From assembly GCA_027493615.1 (NCBI GenBank), contig JAOSKK010000035.1, forward strand, positions 62,001 to 126,000: a DNA stretch of 64,000 nt, written 5' to 3'. Below, one piece after another: positions 22,561 through 31,412 of this stretch (position 1 is its first letter; each line of letters opens with the position of its first letter). The position numbers were made by a program, and so were the translations under genes. Source of the stretch: Verrucomicrobiota bacterium. Lineage in GTDB: Bacteria > Verrucomicrobiota > Verrucomicrobiia > Limisphaerales > J093. The notes under the pieces are model-generated. The model ran no database searches. It had not been told where the DNA came from and worked only from the letters and a program-made list of their open reading frames with translations.

Positions 22561-23898
22561 TCAGACGACGCGCCACGGAGCTCGGGGCTCGCGGTACAAC
22601 ATGCGGTTGGCCTCTTCGGAGTCGAAGATTTCCTTGACCGGATCCCACTTGAGCTTCCGGTTCAGCCGCGCTGCGATGGTCATGCTCTCGACGATCGCCT
22701 GCGCTCGATGAGCGACTGCCGGATGGCACTGCGGCTGGCGCCGGCTCCGGATGCAGTCGAGCAGATCCCGGATGTGGGAGCTGGCGTTGGACCAGCTCAC
22801 GCCGCCCTCCTGCCGGGCCTGGAGGATGGAACGGGGTTCCGCAGTCACGACATCCGTCTCATCGTCCACCTGGATCCAGCCTTCGTCGCCGATGTACTTG
22901 ATGTAACGGTCGGTGAAACCCTTGCGCTGGTAGAGAATCCCCTGCACCCCGTCGGCGTAACGGCACTTGAACGTCCCCGAGATGGCCGTCTCGCTCATCC
23001 ACTGCTTCGGGTCCGGCCAGACCATGTCGGAGGTCTCGAACTCGACCGGCATCGTGTGGTCCGTGCCCAGCACCCACTGCATCTGGTCGGTATAATGCGT
23101 GCCCATGTCGGTGTGCATGCCTTCGCCGGTGTCCCAGAAGTAGGCCCATCCATTGACGCGACCGGGCACGAAGGGGCGCCATTGCACCGGGCCCAACCAT
23201 TGGTCGTAGTCCCACCCGGGAGGCACCGGCGTCGCGGGTTGATGCGGCACCGTGCCGCCGGTCCACACCTGCATCTCGACGGTGTGGACCTTGCCAATCT
23301 TCCCCTGGCGCACGAGGTCGCGCGCGAACTGGTAGCTCTCGGTCGAGCGCCGCTGGGTGCCGGCCTGGTAGATGGCCCCGAAGCGGCGGCACATGTCGAC
23401 GAGCTGCCGGCCTTCGCGGATGGTCAGGCTGATGGGCTTCTCGCAGTAGATGTCCTTCCCTGCCCGCGCCGCAAACATCGACGCCGTGGCGTGCCAGCGG
23501 TTCCCCGTGGCAATGAGCACGGCATCGATGTCCTTTTGCGCCAGCAGTTCGCGGAAGTCCTTGTAGATGCGGCAATCCTGGTTCCGGTAATGCGCGTTGA
23601 TCGCCTCGCTCGAGGCCTTCCGCCGGTCCTCACGGGCATCGCTCACCGCGACGAACTGGAGGTCGCGCATCGCCAGGAAGTTCGGGAGGATGAACAGGGC
23701 GCGGTTGCCCATGCCGATCCCGCCGAAGGCGATGCGGCTGTTGGGCCCGACCGTGCCGGCCCGGCCCAACACCGAGGCCTGGACCAGCAGCGGCGCCGCC
23801 GAAGCGGCCAGGGCCGAGCGAAGAAAGTGACGTCGCGAGAGCCTCCCCGCCGTCGAACGCCGCGGGGAAGCGCCGGAAAGAGAACCGTGGGAGTTCAT
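22561..23898 (-). CDS. Tat-exported Gfo/Idh/MocA family oxidoreductase
   Basis: 445 residues, intact. A twin-arginine signal (LSRRHFLRSALAASAAP) gives the start at ATG 23898. The Rossmann domain follows with IAFGGIGMGNRA, then the family motif YCEKPISLTIREG with the Lys that contacts nicotinamide and substrate, and the C-terminal alpha/beta domain with HTDMGTHYTDQMQW, where His residues are catalytic in relatives. These periplasmic enzymes usually carry tightly bound NAD(P) and act on sugars or glycosides. The gene precedes the HEAT-repeat gene by 35 nt on the same strand, so the pair is probably an operon. Confidence 0.9.
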   Translation of the reverse strand: MNSHGSLSGASPRRSTAGRLSRRHFLRSALAASAAPLLVQASVLGRAGTVGPNSRIAFGGIGMGNRALFILPNFLAMRDLQFVAVSDAREDRRKASSEAINAHYRNQDCRIYKDFRELLAQKDIDAVLIATGNRWHATASMFAARAGKDIYCEKPISLTIREGRQLVDMCRRFGAIYQAGTQRRSTESYQFARDLVRQGKIGKVHTVEMQVWTGGTVPHQPATPVPPGWDYDQWLGPVQWRPFVPGRVNGWAYFWDTGEGMHTDMGTHYTDQMQWVLGTDHTMPVEFETSDMVWPDPKQWMSETAISGTFKCRYADGVQGILYQRKGFTDRYIKYIGDEGWIQVDDETDVVTAEPRSILQARQEGGVSWSNASSHIRDLLDCIRSRRQPQCHPAVAHRAQAIVESMTIAARLNRKLKWDPVKEIFDSEEANRMLYREPRAPWRVV

Positions 23899-24059
23899 GC
23901 GCCGAGGAGCATTTGCCGCGGTATCGCTGATGTAAAGCGGCAAACCGCTCACCGTGGGAAGGGCGAACGGTCTCCCCCGATCCACTCGTCGCGCCAGGCC
24001 CGGCTGGATCGCCACCCCGGGGACGGGGCGCGCTCTCGCGGCGCCGCCAACGGCCGATG

Positions 24060-26423
24060 TCACCTCTGCTGGAACGCGGTGATCCGCGGGTATGTCTTCG
24101 GGTCGGGCATGGGGTCCGGACTGCCTTTGAGGTGGCGGTTCAGGAACCAGAGCGAAAAGGCTCGAACGATCCGGCGCGTCTCGTGGTCCCGCTGAAGATC
24201 GCGAGCGTTCGTCGGAAACCACCAGTACCCATGCCAGAATGTCTCGTGGAGCGTGTCGGAAACCTTGAAAGCAACTGCTTCCTTGGAGGCCTTTGCGATC
24301 AGAAGATCGTTGTCGAAGGTGGGGTTGTTGATGGCCAGCGAGGGCTTCTGCAGCCCATAGCTCGACAGGCCCGCCCCCCACCAACCGCCTCCGTCCACAC
24401 TGATCGCCGCGCGACACCGCGGTTCGGTTCGACAATACTCCCCCGCGGTCGCCCCACCCCAGGAAAAGCCTGCCGCCGCTACGTTTTGAGTATCCAAGTG
24501 GCCCCGAAGCAAGCTGGACTGCTCGTTCCACTCTGCCAGGACCCGCCAGACGAAGCGGAGGTCCTGGACCCGATCCTGCAAGCCGAGTTCGTTCATCTCC
24601 CGGCCAAGTACGTCGTTGGGGTCGGGGAGGAGCCGATACGTGCCGTCCGGGAACAGCGTCACGTACTCGTCGTGATGGCCGATCCCGACCACCACATAAC
24701 CATGGCTGGCCCAGTCTTCGGCCAAGTCCATGCCGTCTTCGTGGTAATCGGTCCATCCGTGGGACCAGAAGATGACGGGGCACGGCCCCAGGCCGCGGGC
24801 GAACCCAGCCTCCAGCATCGAGTACCCGAAGATGTGCGGGAGCCGTGCGTCCGCACCCGCCCAGGCATCCGGATCCCGCGCCACGACCGGCTCAACCCAT
24901 GGCGCCGGCAGCGCCCCTATTGAGCGCTCGGCCGGATACCAGACCGTCACCATGAACCGGCAATGGGCCGACTCGCGAGACCGGTTCCGCCGGCTGGGAT
25001 CGCTCAACGCACGCCGGATCATCCCCACCGGATACGGTCCCGTGGGTGGTAACTGCGGTGCCACGAACGTGCGCTGGGCTGTGCGATAGAACCGCTGTGC
25101 GCGCTGGTCCCCATCGGCCAACCGCAGGGCTGCCGTGGCGGTATTGGTCCGCACCAGCCATCCCAATGGCTCCCAATGCATCAGGTCGCTCGATCCCTCG
25201 ACGGGATAGAGGTCGTAACACTGGCTGAAGCGGTCGACCACCCCCACCTCTGGGGTGTAACCCCCACCGAGCGCCAGCGACACCTGGCCATCGGCCGAGA
25301 GCTCCGGCATCCCCAATGCGTGCGGTACCCACTCGCGCATGTCGCAGATGGTCACCAGCTCCAGCCCCCGTCCGATGCGGGGGCCACCGCCATGCCCCCC
25401 CGTCGGTTTGCTCAAGCGCACCCTGAACAACCGGTCTGCCTTTGCCACCCCATCGTCCAGGAACGGCACCACGACCGAACGCTGCATCTCCCCGGCACCA
25501 AACTCGAGGGTCCCGTGGGTCTCGACGTAATCAGTTCCGGCGCGGGCCGAGCCATCCTGCGTCGCGTAATCCACGCTGAACGGACCGAGGAGCACGTCGT
25601 TGCCCCGCCTGACCACGACTTCGACGCTGCCATCCTGCTGCCGTACCGCTTGGGCCGCCGGCGCGAAATGCACCCCGGGATCGTTGTCGACGATCGTCAC
25701 GGTGGCGCTGGCGCCAAGTCTGAGGTGGTTATCTCCCACGAGGTTGCTCAGCGTCAGCCGGAACTGCTCAGCGGCTTCTCGCAGCCCGTCGTTCAGGATC
25801 GGTACGGTCAAGAGCTTGAGCCGTTCCCCCGCCTGAAACGAGAGCGTCTCGGCCACGACCGCGTAGTCCTTGCCCTCTGTCGTCGAAAGGTCGGCACTGC
25901 GCACCTCGACCGTGAAGGGCCCTTCGCGGTCATCCCCACGCACCACGCCAACCGTGACGGAGCCTTCGTCCTCGCGGGCCCAATAGTCCGAAAACTCGAA
26001 GGCCAGCCCCAGGTCGTTGTCGGCGATGGTCACGATGGCGGAGTACGTGCCCAGGCTGGCATCGCCGGTGGGATTGGCCAAGGTGACACGGAACCGTTCG
26101 GGCGTTTCCCGCAGAGCGTCGTTTAGAATCGGCACCAGAATGGTATGCTCGGTTTCGCCGGCGGCGAACGTGAGCGTGGTGGTCACGTCGAGGTAATCCG
26201 ATCCGGGTAGGGCCACCGGGCCGCTTTCCAGCACGGCCGTCGCGAACTCCACGCTCACGACGGCCTTCACGTCTCCGCGGCGCAGGACCAGGATGGGCAC
26301 GTGGTCGGCACCCTCCGACACGGTGAAGGAACTGCTCGAGAGCTCGACCACGCTGGCGCTCTGTCCCGCCGGAGCGGGCAGCAGCAGGACGGTCAGGGCA
26401 ACCGTGAAGGGCGAGGTTTTCAT
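24060..26423 (-). CDS. Secreted Calx-beta / PAF-acetylhydrolase-like fusion
   Basis: 787 residues, intact, signal peptide at residues 1-23. Three Calx-beta domains follow (about residues 25-140, 145-255 and 262-370); the first two end with the family marker IADND or IVDND, and each carries the ILNDALRE or FLDDGVA strand. A bridging region (SSDLMHWEPLGWLV, FYRTAQR) resembles C-terminal domains of other secreted proteins in the window. The last 320 residues are an alpha/beta hydrolase: oxyanion-side strand CPVIFWSHGWTDY, nucleophile elbow GFSWGGAT, acid candidate VDGGG, and His candidate ETFWHGYW, as in PAF-acetylhydrolase/dienelactone hydrolase relatives. Likely an extracellular esterase tethered by calcium-binding domains; the substrate is unknown. 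Confidence 0.82.
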   Translation of the reverse strand: MKTSPFTVALTVLLLPAPAGQSASVVELSSSSFTVSEGADHVPILVLRRGDVKAVVSVEFATAVLESGPVALPGSDYLDVTTTLTFAAGETEHTILVPILNDALRETPERFRVTLANPTGDASLGTYSAIVTIADNDLGLAFEFSDYWAREDEGSVTVGVVRGDDREGPFTVEVRSADLSTTEGKDYAVVAETLSFQAGERLKLLTVPILNDGLREAAEQFRLTLSNLVGDNHLRLGASATVTIVDNDPGVHFAPAAQAVRQQDGSVEVVVRRGNDVLLGPFSVDYATQDGSARAGTDYVETHGTLEFGAGEMQRSVVVPFLDDGVAKADRLFRVRLSKPTGGHGGGPRIGRGLELVTICDMREWVPHALGMPELSADGQVSLALGGGYTPEVGVVDRFSQCYDLYPVEGSSDLMHWEPLGWLVRTNTATAALRLADGDQRAQRFYRTAQRTFVAPQLPPTGPYPVGMIRRALSDPSRRNRSRESAHCRFMVTVWYPAERSIGALPAPWVEPVVARDPDAWAGADARLPHIFGYSMLEAGFARGLGPCPVIFWSHGWTDYHEDGMDLAEDWASHGYVVVGIGHHDEYVTLFPDGTYRLLPDPNDVLGREMNELGLQDRVQDLRFVWRVLAEWNEQSSLLRGHLDTQNVAAAGFSWGGATAGEYCRTEPRCRAAISVDGGGWWGAGLSSYGLQKPSLAINNPTFDNDLLIAKASKEAVAFKVSDTLHETFWHGYWWFPTNARDLQRDHETRRIVRAFSLWFLNRHLKGSPDPMPDPKTYPRITAFQQR

Positions 26424-26638
26424 AGGTGTACGGATTCGAGGCACGCGGCGCGGTCGCTTTTCGTGGGCGAACCCAAGCCCGAGCCGCGATGCCCCACACC
26501 CAGACCAACGCCGGACAGGCGAATTTCTTACAGCGACCGCGCGTGTTTCTCACAGCGCGGCATAGAATTCAGCCACGCTGTTCTAAAGGTGTAGCTGACC
26601 GCATGAACGAAGCTCTTCTCGCACGGCTTGCCTGCGGC

Positions 26639-27549
26639 TCAATCCCCAGCCCTCATCGTCCACATGCCACGGGGGGCGTTCGTCGTGCCCGTGCCAACCG
26701 TGTCGGTGAGGCGATGAATCGCCACGTGGCCATCGTGAAAGAGATAGTTGAACCGCCGCGCGTGCAGCCCGTAGGCCACTTCCCCCACTTCTGCCTCCCG
26801 CCCGTCACGATCTGGTACGGACTCTGGTCGCCACCCGACGCCGGGCCGACGGGTCCCATGGAAAAGGAGGGCCAGTCGTTGCCCGCGATGTTGCCGCCCT
26901 CCGGCTGTTCAACCAGCAGGAGCGTGCCCGCCGGGTCCTGGACCACGGTTTCCGGGAAGCCACGCGGTTCCCAGTCCGGCAACGAGCCCGGGGCCGAGCC
27001 GCGCAGGTTGTAGTAAATCCCCACCCCGTACTCCGGGGCGGGCAGGGGGCCGTTGCGGGTCGTGATCATGAACGAAGGCCCGGCATAGTTCATGGCGTAC
27101 GTCCGGCGCTGGCCAAAGACGGCCCAACTGATCGTGATCTCGATCTTGTCCGCCGGGCACTTGAGAATCCGCGGGATCGTGGCGCGGTCGGCGATCCCGC
27201 CCGAGACGCCGACGAGCAGGTCCGCTTCCGGCGCGGAACCGCCGATGTAGCGATGGATGTAGTCATCCCACGAGAGCTGATACTGGTAGTCCCCGGTGGC
27301 AAAGGCCGTGGGCGGATACTGGTCGGAGTGATCGGACGTAAAGAGGCTGAAACCCAACCCGAGCTGCTTCATTTGGGCGGTGCACTTGAGCCGCTGGGCA
27401 CGCGACTTGGCGCCGGCCAGTGCCGGCAGGAGTAATCCTGCGAGGATGGCGATGATCGCGATCACCACAAGCAACTCGATCAAGGTGAACGCGCGATCAC
27501 CTCGGCGAGGGTGGTTTGCCAGGGGCGAGGATTTGATCATGGGGAGCAT
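26639..27549 (-). CDS. Type II/IV pseudopilin of the H-X9-DG class
   Basis: About 303 residues. The prepilin signal is RRGDRAFTLIELLVVIAI followed by the helix tail LLLPALAGAKSRAQ. The residue before Phe is Ala rather than the usual Gly. The frame breaks in the C5 run 26782-26786; adding one base gives the conserved end HARRFNYLFHDGHV, the H-X9-DG motif, then GMWTMRAGD and a stop at 26639. Such proteins are numerous in Verrucomicrobia and Planctomycetes and are thought to be surface pseudopilins. ATG 27549 has a GGAGG sequence 14 nt upstream; ATG 27540 is an alternative. It faces away from the CotH gene across a repeat-filled gap. Confidence 0.85.
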
Positions 27550-27616
27550 GGGAAGGGGCTGTTCCTCCTGGACCTGCTCGGGGGCCGTGAACCGGGTGGG
27601 GCCAACGACGAACGGG

Positions 27617-27775
27617 GAAGCTCAAAGCTCAAAGGCCAAAGCCCAAGGGAAGTTCCAGGATTCCAGTGGGCAAAGTCGCGCCCAACGGCGGTCGGCATGC
27701 CCAGGGGTGTGGCGGTCACCGCCGCCCGCGCGGCGCGCCGAGCACGGGGTGCGCGAGCTTCCAGCGGCGCGCTGG
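27617..27775 (+). repeat. Composite interspersed repeat, modules B and C
   Basis: Module B (GAAGCTCAAAGCTCAAAGG to GTTCCAGGATTCC, 27617-27666) and a diverged module C (GAGCTTCCAGCGGCGCGCTG, 27747-27775) in the same order and strand as at 20296-20444. The remainder of the 421-nt gap 27550-27970 has no recognisable gene or promoter. Confidence 0.75.
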
Positions 27776-27970
27776 GGGAGGGAGCAGCACGCGGGACGCC
27801 TGCACCAGAAGTTCCTGGAGCATTCGCACTCAGCCGACGCTGTGCGCGACACACACAACGTTCCTGTCAGCATCGAGCCCACTCTCCGACAGCGACCCCC
27901 GCAGGTCAAATCCTCGCCCGCCGGGGAACCCGGGCTTGACGCTGTACGAGGTCGACTGGAGCCTGCCTCC

Positions 27971-29681
27971 ATGATGCTGCCGTGTGCGAAGGAGCTTGCA
28001 GGGCCGGATCGCGTTGAGCCGCGGGGACAGCCGGGCGAATGCGTCCTCAGACTCCCGAAACGCGAACTGAGTTCCCTCCTGGGCCTGGGGTTTCTGATCC
28101 CCGGCCTGCCTGCCGCATCGGCACCTGCAGCGGAAGATCCCAGCGATCGATTCTATGACCCGGCGGTGGTGCAGGCCATCCACCTGGAGATCGCGCCGGA
28201 GGACCTGGAGCGTCTCCACCGCGCCCTGCCGCAGCGCATCAGCGTCCCGGGGGTGTTTCGCTGGGGCGACCAGACTCTCGGCCCGGTGGGCATCCGGTTC
28301 CGCGGCAACAGCTCCTCGATGCCTCACGCGTCGCACAAACGTTCCTTTCTGGTGGCTTTCGCCGAGTACCGGCCAGGTTTGCGGTTCCTCGGCCTGCGGC
28401 ATGTCGCCCTGGACAACGGCATCCAGTTCGGCGGCCTGTTCAGCGAACCGCTGATCACGGAGGTGCTGCGGGGCGTCGGCGTCAAAGCCTCTCGCTGCAA
28501 CCACGCCCGCGTGTACCTCAACGGCCGCCCGGCCGGGGTGTACGTGAATGTCGAACGGATCGACCGGTCCTTCCTCGAACGTCGGTTCCCCTCCGACGAC
28601 GGGCCACTCTTCAAGGTGGATGAAGGCGGACCCGGCGCGGACTTCCGCTACCTGGGGAGCGATCCGACGCTGTATCGGAAGGCCTTCGAACGGAAAGGCG
28701 GCGACCCGACCAGGGCGTTTGCCGACCTGATCGATTTCATCCGGGCTGTCGACACTCCCACGGCCACCCTCGAAGACCTGGAGGCCCGGCTGGATGTGGA
28801 GGCGTTTCTGAAGACCACGGCCGTCCTGCTGTTGGCCGGCGCTTTCGATCAGTACACGGGGTGGGGTCCGCACAACTACTACCTCTACCGTAATCCGGCG
28901 GACGGGCGCTGGACCTATCTTCCCTGGGATCTGGACGTGGGGTTTGCAGACGAGGCGTTTGGCCAGATCCCTGTGCTCGAAGGCTGGAATGCCGCCTGGC
29001 CCGCGCCCGTGCCGGGCCGTCCCCTGATGGAACGGTTGATCGCCGATCCCGTCCTGCTGCAGAGATACCGGCAGCACGCGAACGACATCCTTGAGACCTG
29101 GTTCCGTCCCGACATCCTCGTCCCGAAACTGCGCGCACTTCACGAACTGATCCGCGAACCCCTCGCCGAAGACCCCTTCCCGGTGCGGCGGGTCACGGTG
29201 CCTTCCGACACGAACGTCCAGGACATGCTCGCCTCGATGGAATCCTTCATTCGCCGACGCTATGCCCTGGCCCGCGAACAACTGGATCACCCCCGGTAGC
29301 CGTCCTCTGCCACGGTCGTTGCCGCGCCCGCCCGAACCACCGGGGCCTCGACCCGGCCCGCCTTCGGCGGACGCACCCAGTAATCTGCGGGTGGTGAAGG
29401 TGAGCGCCGCCGGCGTGGAGCTGGCGTGGGTCGATCACGCCGAAGGCGAAGTCGCGTTCGTCGTGCAACGAGCCGCTGGAGCCGAAGGCACGGAGTTCGT
29501 GAACGCCATCGGACAGGCTGGCGCCGACCTCACCACGGCCGTCGACCCGAACGTTCAGCCCGGTCAGACATACCGCTACCGGGTCTACGCCGTACTGCCC
29601 ACGCCGCAGGGTCCACGGGGCACCGGTGTCTCGAACAGCGTCACGGTGTCCATCCCGACCGAACCGCTCCCGGAGCGGTGA
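27971..29681 (+). CDS. cotH: Exported CotH-family kinase-like protein with FN3 domain
   Basis: About 570 residues. A signal peptide (LLGLGFLIPGLPAASA) begins some 32 residues after ATG 27971; the exact start is uncertain because upstream sequence is repeat. The CotH domain shows RFRGNSSSM followed by a Lys in SHKRSF, VYLNGRPAGVYVNVERID, and the metal motif PWDLDVGF near residue 320. CotH proteins are atypical secreted protein kinases. The frame stops at 29299, but removing one C from the C5 run near 29292 continues into a fibronectin-III-like domain (PSNLRVVKVSAAGVELAW to NSVTVSIP) that ends at 29681, a common C-terminal addition in this family. Related proteins in this phylum are secreted surface proteins. 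Confidence 0.78.
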
Positions 29682-29773
29682 GGCAGCCGGCGTCCCCCCG
29701 CCAGCCGCCATGGGCGGCCTCGCCGCATTGCAGCGGCAGGGGTGAGGTCTGCCCCACGGATTCACCGACATGT

Positions 29774-31193
29774 TCACGGTGCGACTTCGACGTGGCTCAC
29801 GGGGTACCAGCCTTCGGGATCACGACCGACGACGGCCAACCGCACCGCGGGTTGGTGGCTTTGGGGATCCACGATGCCGACGGCCAGTTCGTGACGGCCG
29901 GCGCGCAGTCCCGCGGAAACCGGGAGAGGAACCTCGATTCGATGCGGACCCGGCTGCCAGCCACGGATCGAGGCTGTCGCCACAAGCACATTCGGTTCGC
30001 CCGCGCCGCTCGTGGGGCGCAGCCGCAGCGCCACACGCGCGTCCAGGTAGGGCGGGGCCACGCCAATGTTCTCCCACTGCAGCGTCACCTGGGCATCGTC
30101 GCCCGGTTTCAGACGGGCCGGGTGCAAGACCTCGCGCAGGAGGAGGCGGTAGCCGATGCGTCGAAGCAGCCGCTCGACTTCCGACCGAGCCCCTTCCGGG
30201 AGAGGCGCGGACTTGTTGTTGACGTAACTCCCATGGCAGCGGAGCGCGTAGTCGAAGATGTAACGGATATCCCAACCGGCTTCCTTCCACTTGCGCATGT
30301 CCCAGCAGCTCTCGAACGCCACCGGGCCGGTCTTCCACGCTTCCTCCGCGCCGGTTCTGGCCAATTGCTGCAGGTAGAAATCGTCCATGTGATTCCACGT
30401 CTTGGAGAAGCCCCCCATGTCCCCGAGGCAGTCGGCGCGCCATCCCAGGCCGTCCTTCACGGTCCGCCTCATGCCCTCCTCGCTTCCGATCAAGACCACC
30501 TTGGGGGGTGCGCGGGAAGGCATCGCGCCAGGCGCTGATGAGGCCGTCGAGGATCTCCCGGGAAGGCAGGGGAACGGGGCGGTCGCTGCCCAGAACCTGG
30601 GTCCCGCTCATGTGCCATTCGCCCCAGAGCCCCACCGAACCGATGTCCACCAGGTCGAGGTCCGCGTGGCCATCATACCGACGGCCCAGTTCCCGGATGA
30701 GCCGGAGGTGCTTCTCCTGGAAACGCGGGTCGGCAAAGTCCGGCACCCAATGCTCGCCGTTCCCGTACCGGAAATCGATGCCGGCGCAACCCTGTTCTTT
30801 CAGCCAGGCGGGCACGTCCATGAAGGCACCCGAGCCGGTGCACATGACACGGAACGCCAGTTTCTGGCCGGCCCGCCGCGCGCGCGCCAGCAAGTCGTCG
30901 AACCGGTCGAAGTCGATCTGGCCATCATGCGGTTCGATCTCGCGCCAGTAGAACCGGAAGTAGGCGCTGGTGCTGGGCAGTCCCTGGAGGTTGGGATCGT
31001 CATCCGCAAACCGGTGAAACGTCTGCCAGCCCATGCCGGGGTTGCTCAGGAGCTCCTGGCTCTCAGCCGGCACGACCTTCACCGTCGTTGCCGCCGGGTC
31101 GGCGGCCTGAAGGAGGACGAGCGGAACGAATGCCATCAAACCGGCCATCAGCAGGCGTCCGGGCGAGGCTTTCGGGAGCGCGGTGGGTTTCAT
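29774..31193 (-). CDS. Exported DUF4832-like TIM-barrel (glycosidase-like) protein
   Basis: About 473 residues with a signal peptide (LLMAGLMAFVPLVLLQAA), start ATG 31193. The N-terminal half has NPGMGWQTFHRF, then a barrel-like region YFRFYWREIEPHDGQIDF and VDIGSVGLWGEWH, reminiscent of the DUF4874/DUF4832 proteins and of GH42-type beta-galactosidases, where a conserved Glu follows strand 4 (here WGEWH). The C-terminal 130 residues form a beta domain (VTLQWENIGVAPPY). The frame breaks in the G6 run 30503-30508; dropping one base gives AFPRTPKVVLIG. A catalytic role is likely but not proven; the substrate is unknown. Confidence 0.68.
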
Positions 31194-31320
31194 GGTGATG
31201 GTTGTGAACCGGACGCGCGCGGAATTCAAGCTGCGCGGCCTCCTCCTTTACGCAAAGCGGCGGTGAACCGCGCGCGCTCCAGACGCATCGCAACCCCCGC
31301 GCGTCCGGCCCGCGCAGCTC

Positions 31321-31355
31321 GTTTGGAGTGCGGCGTCTTCCAGCGGCGCTTTTCG
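31321..31355 (+). repeat. Interspersed repeat, module C
   Basis: GAGTGCGGCGTCTTCCAGCG followed by GCGCTTTTCG (31326-31355), about 90% like the copies at 10201 and 20418, in the 220-nt gap between the DUF4832-like gene and mfd. Confidence 0.7.
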
Positions 31356-31412
31356 TGCCCCGCCGATGCGCCCCCTTGACGCCGCCCGGGTGCCGTTCCA
31401 AGTTCGCGCCTC

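Noticed and set aside
29295..29773. Separate small gene for the fibronectin domain
   Set aside because: No start or ribosome site of its own; a one-base edit fuses it to CotH, a known domain order.
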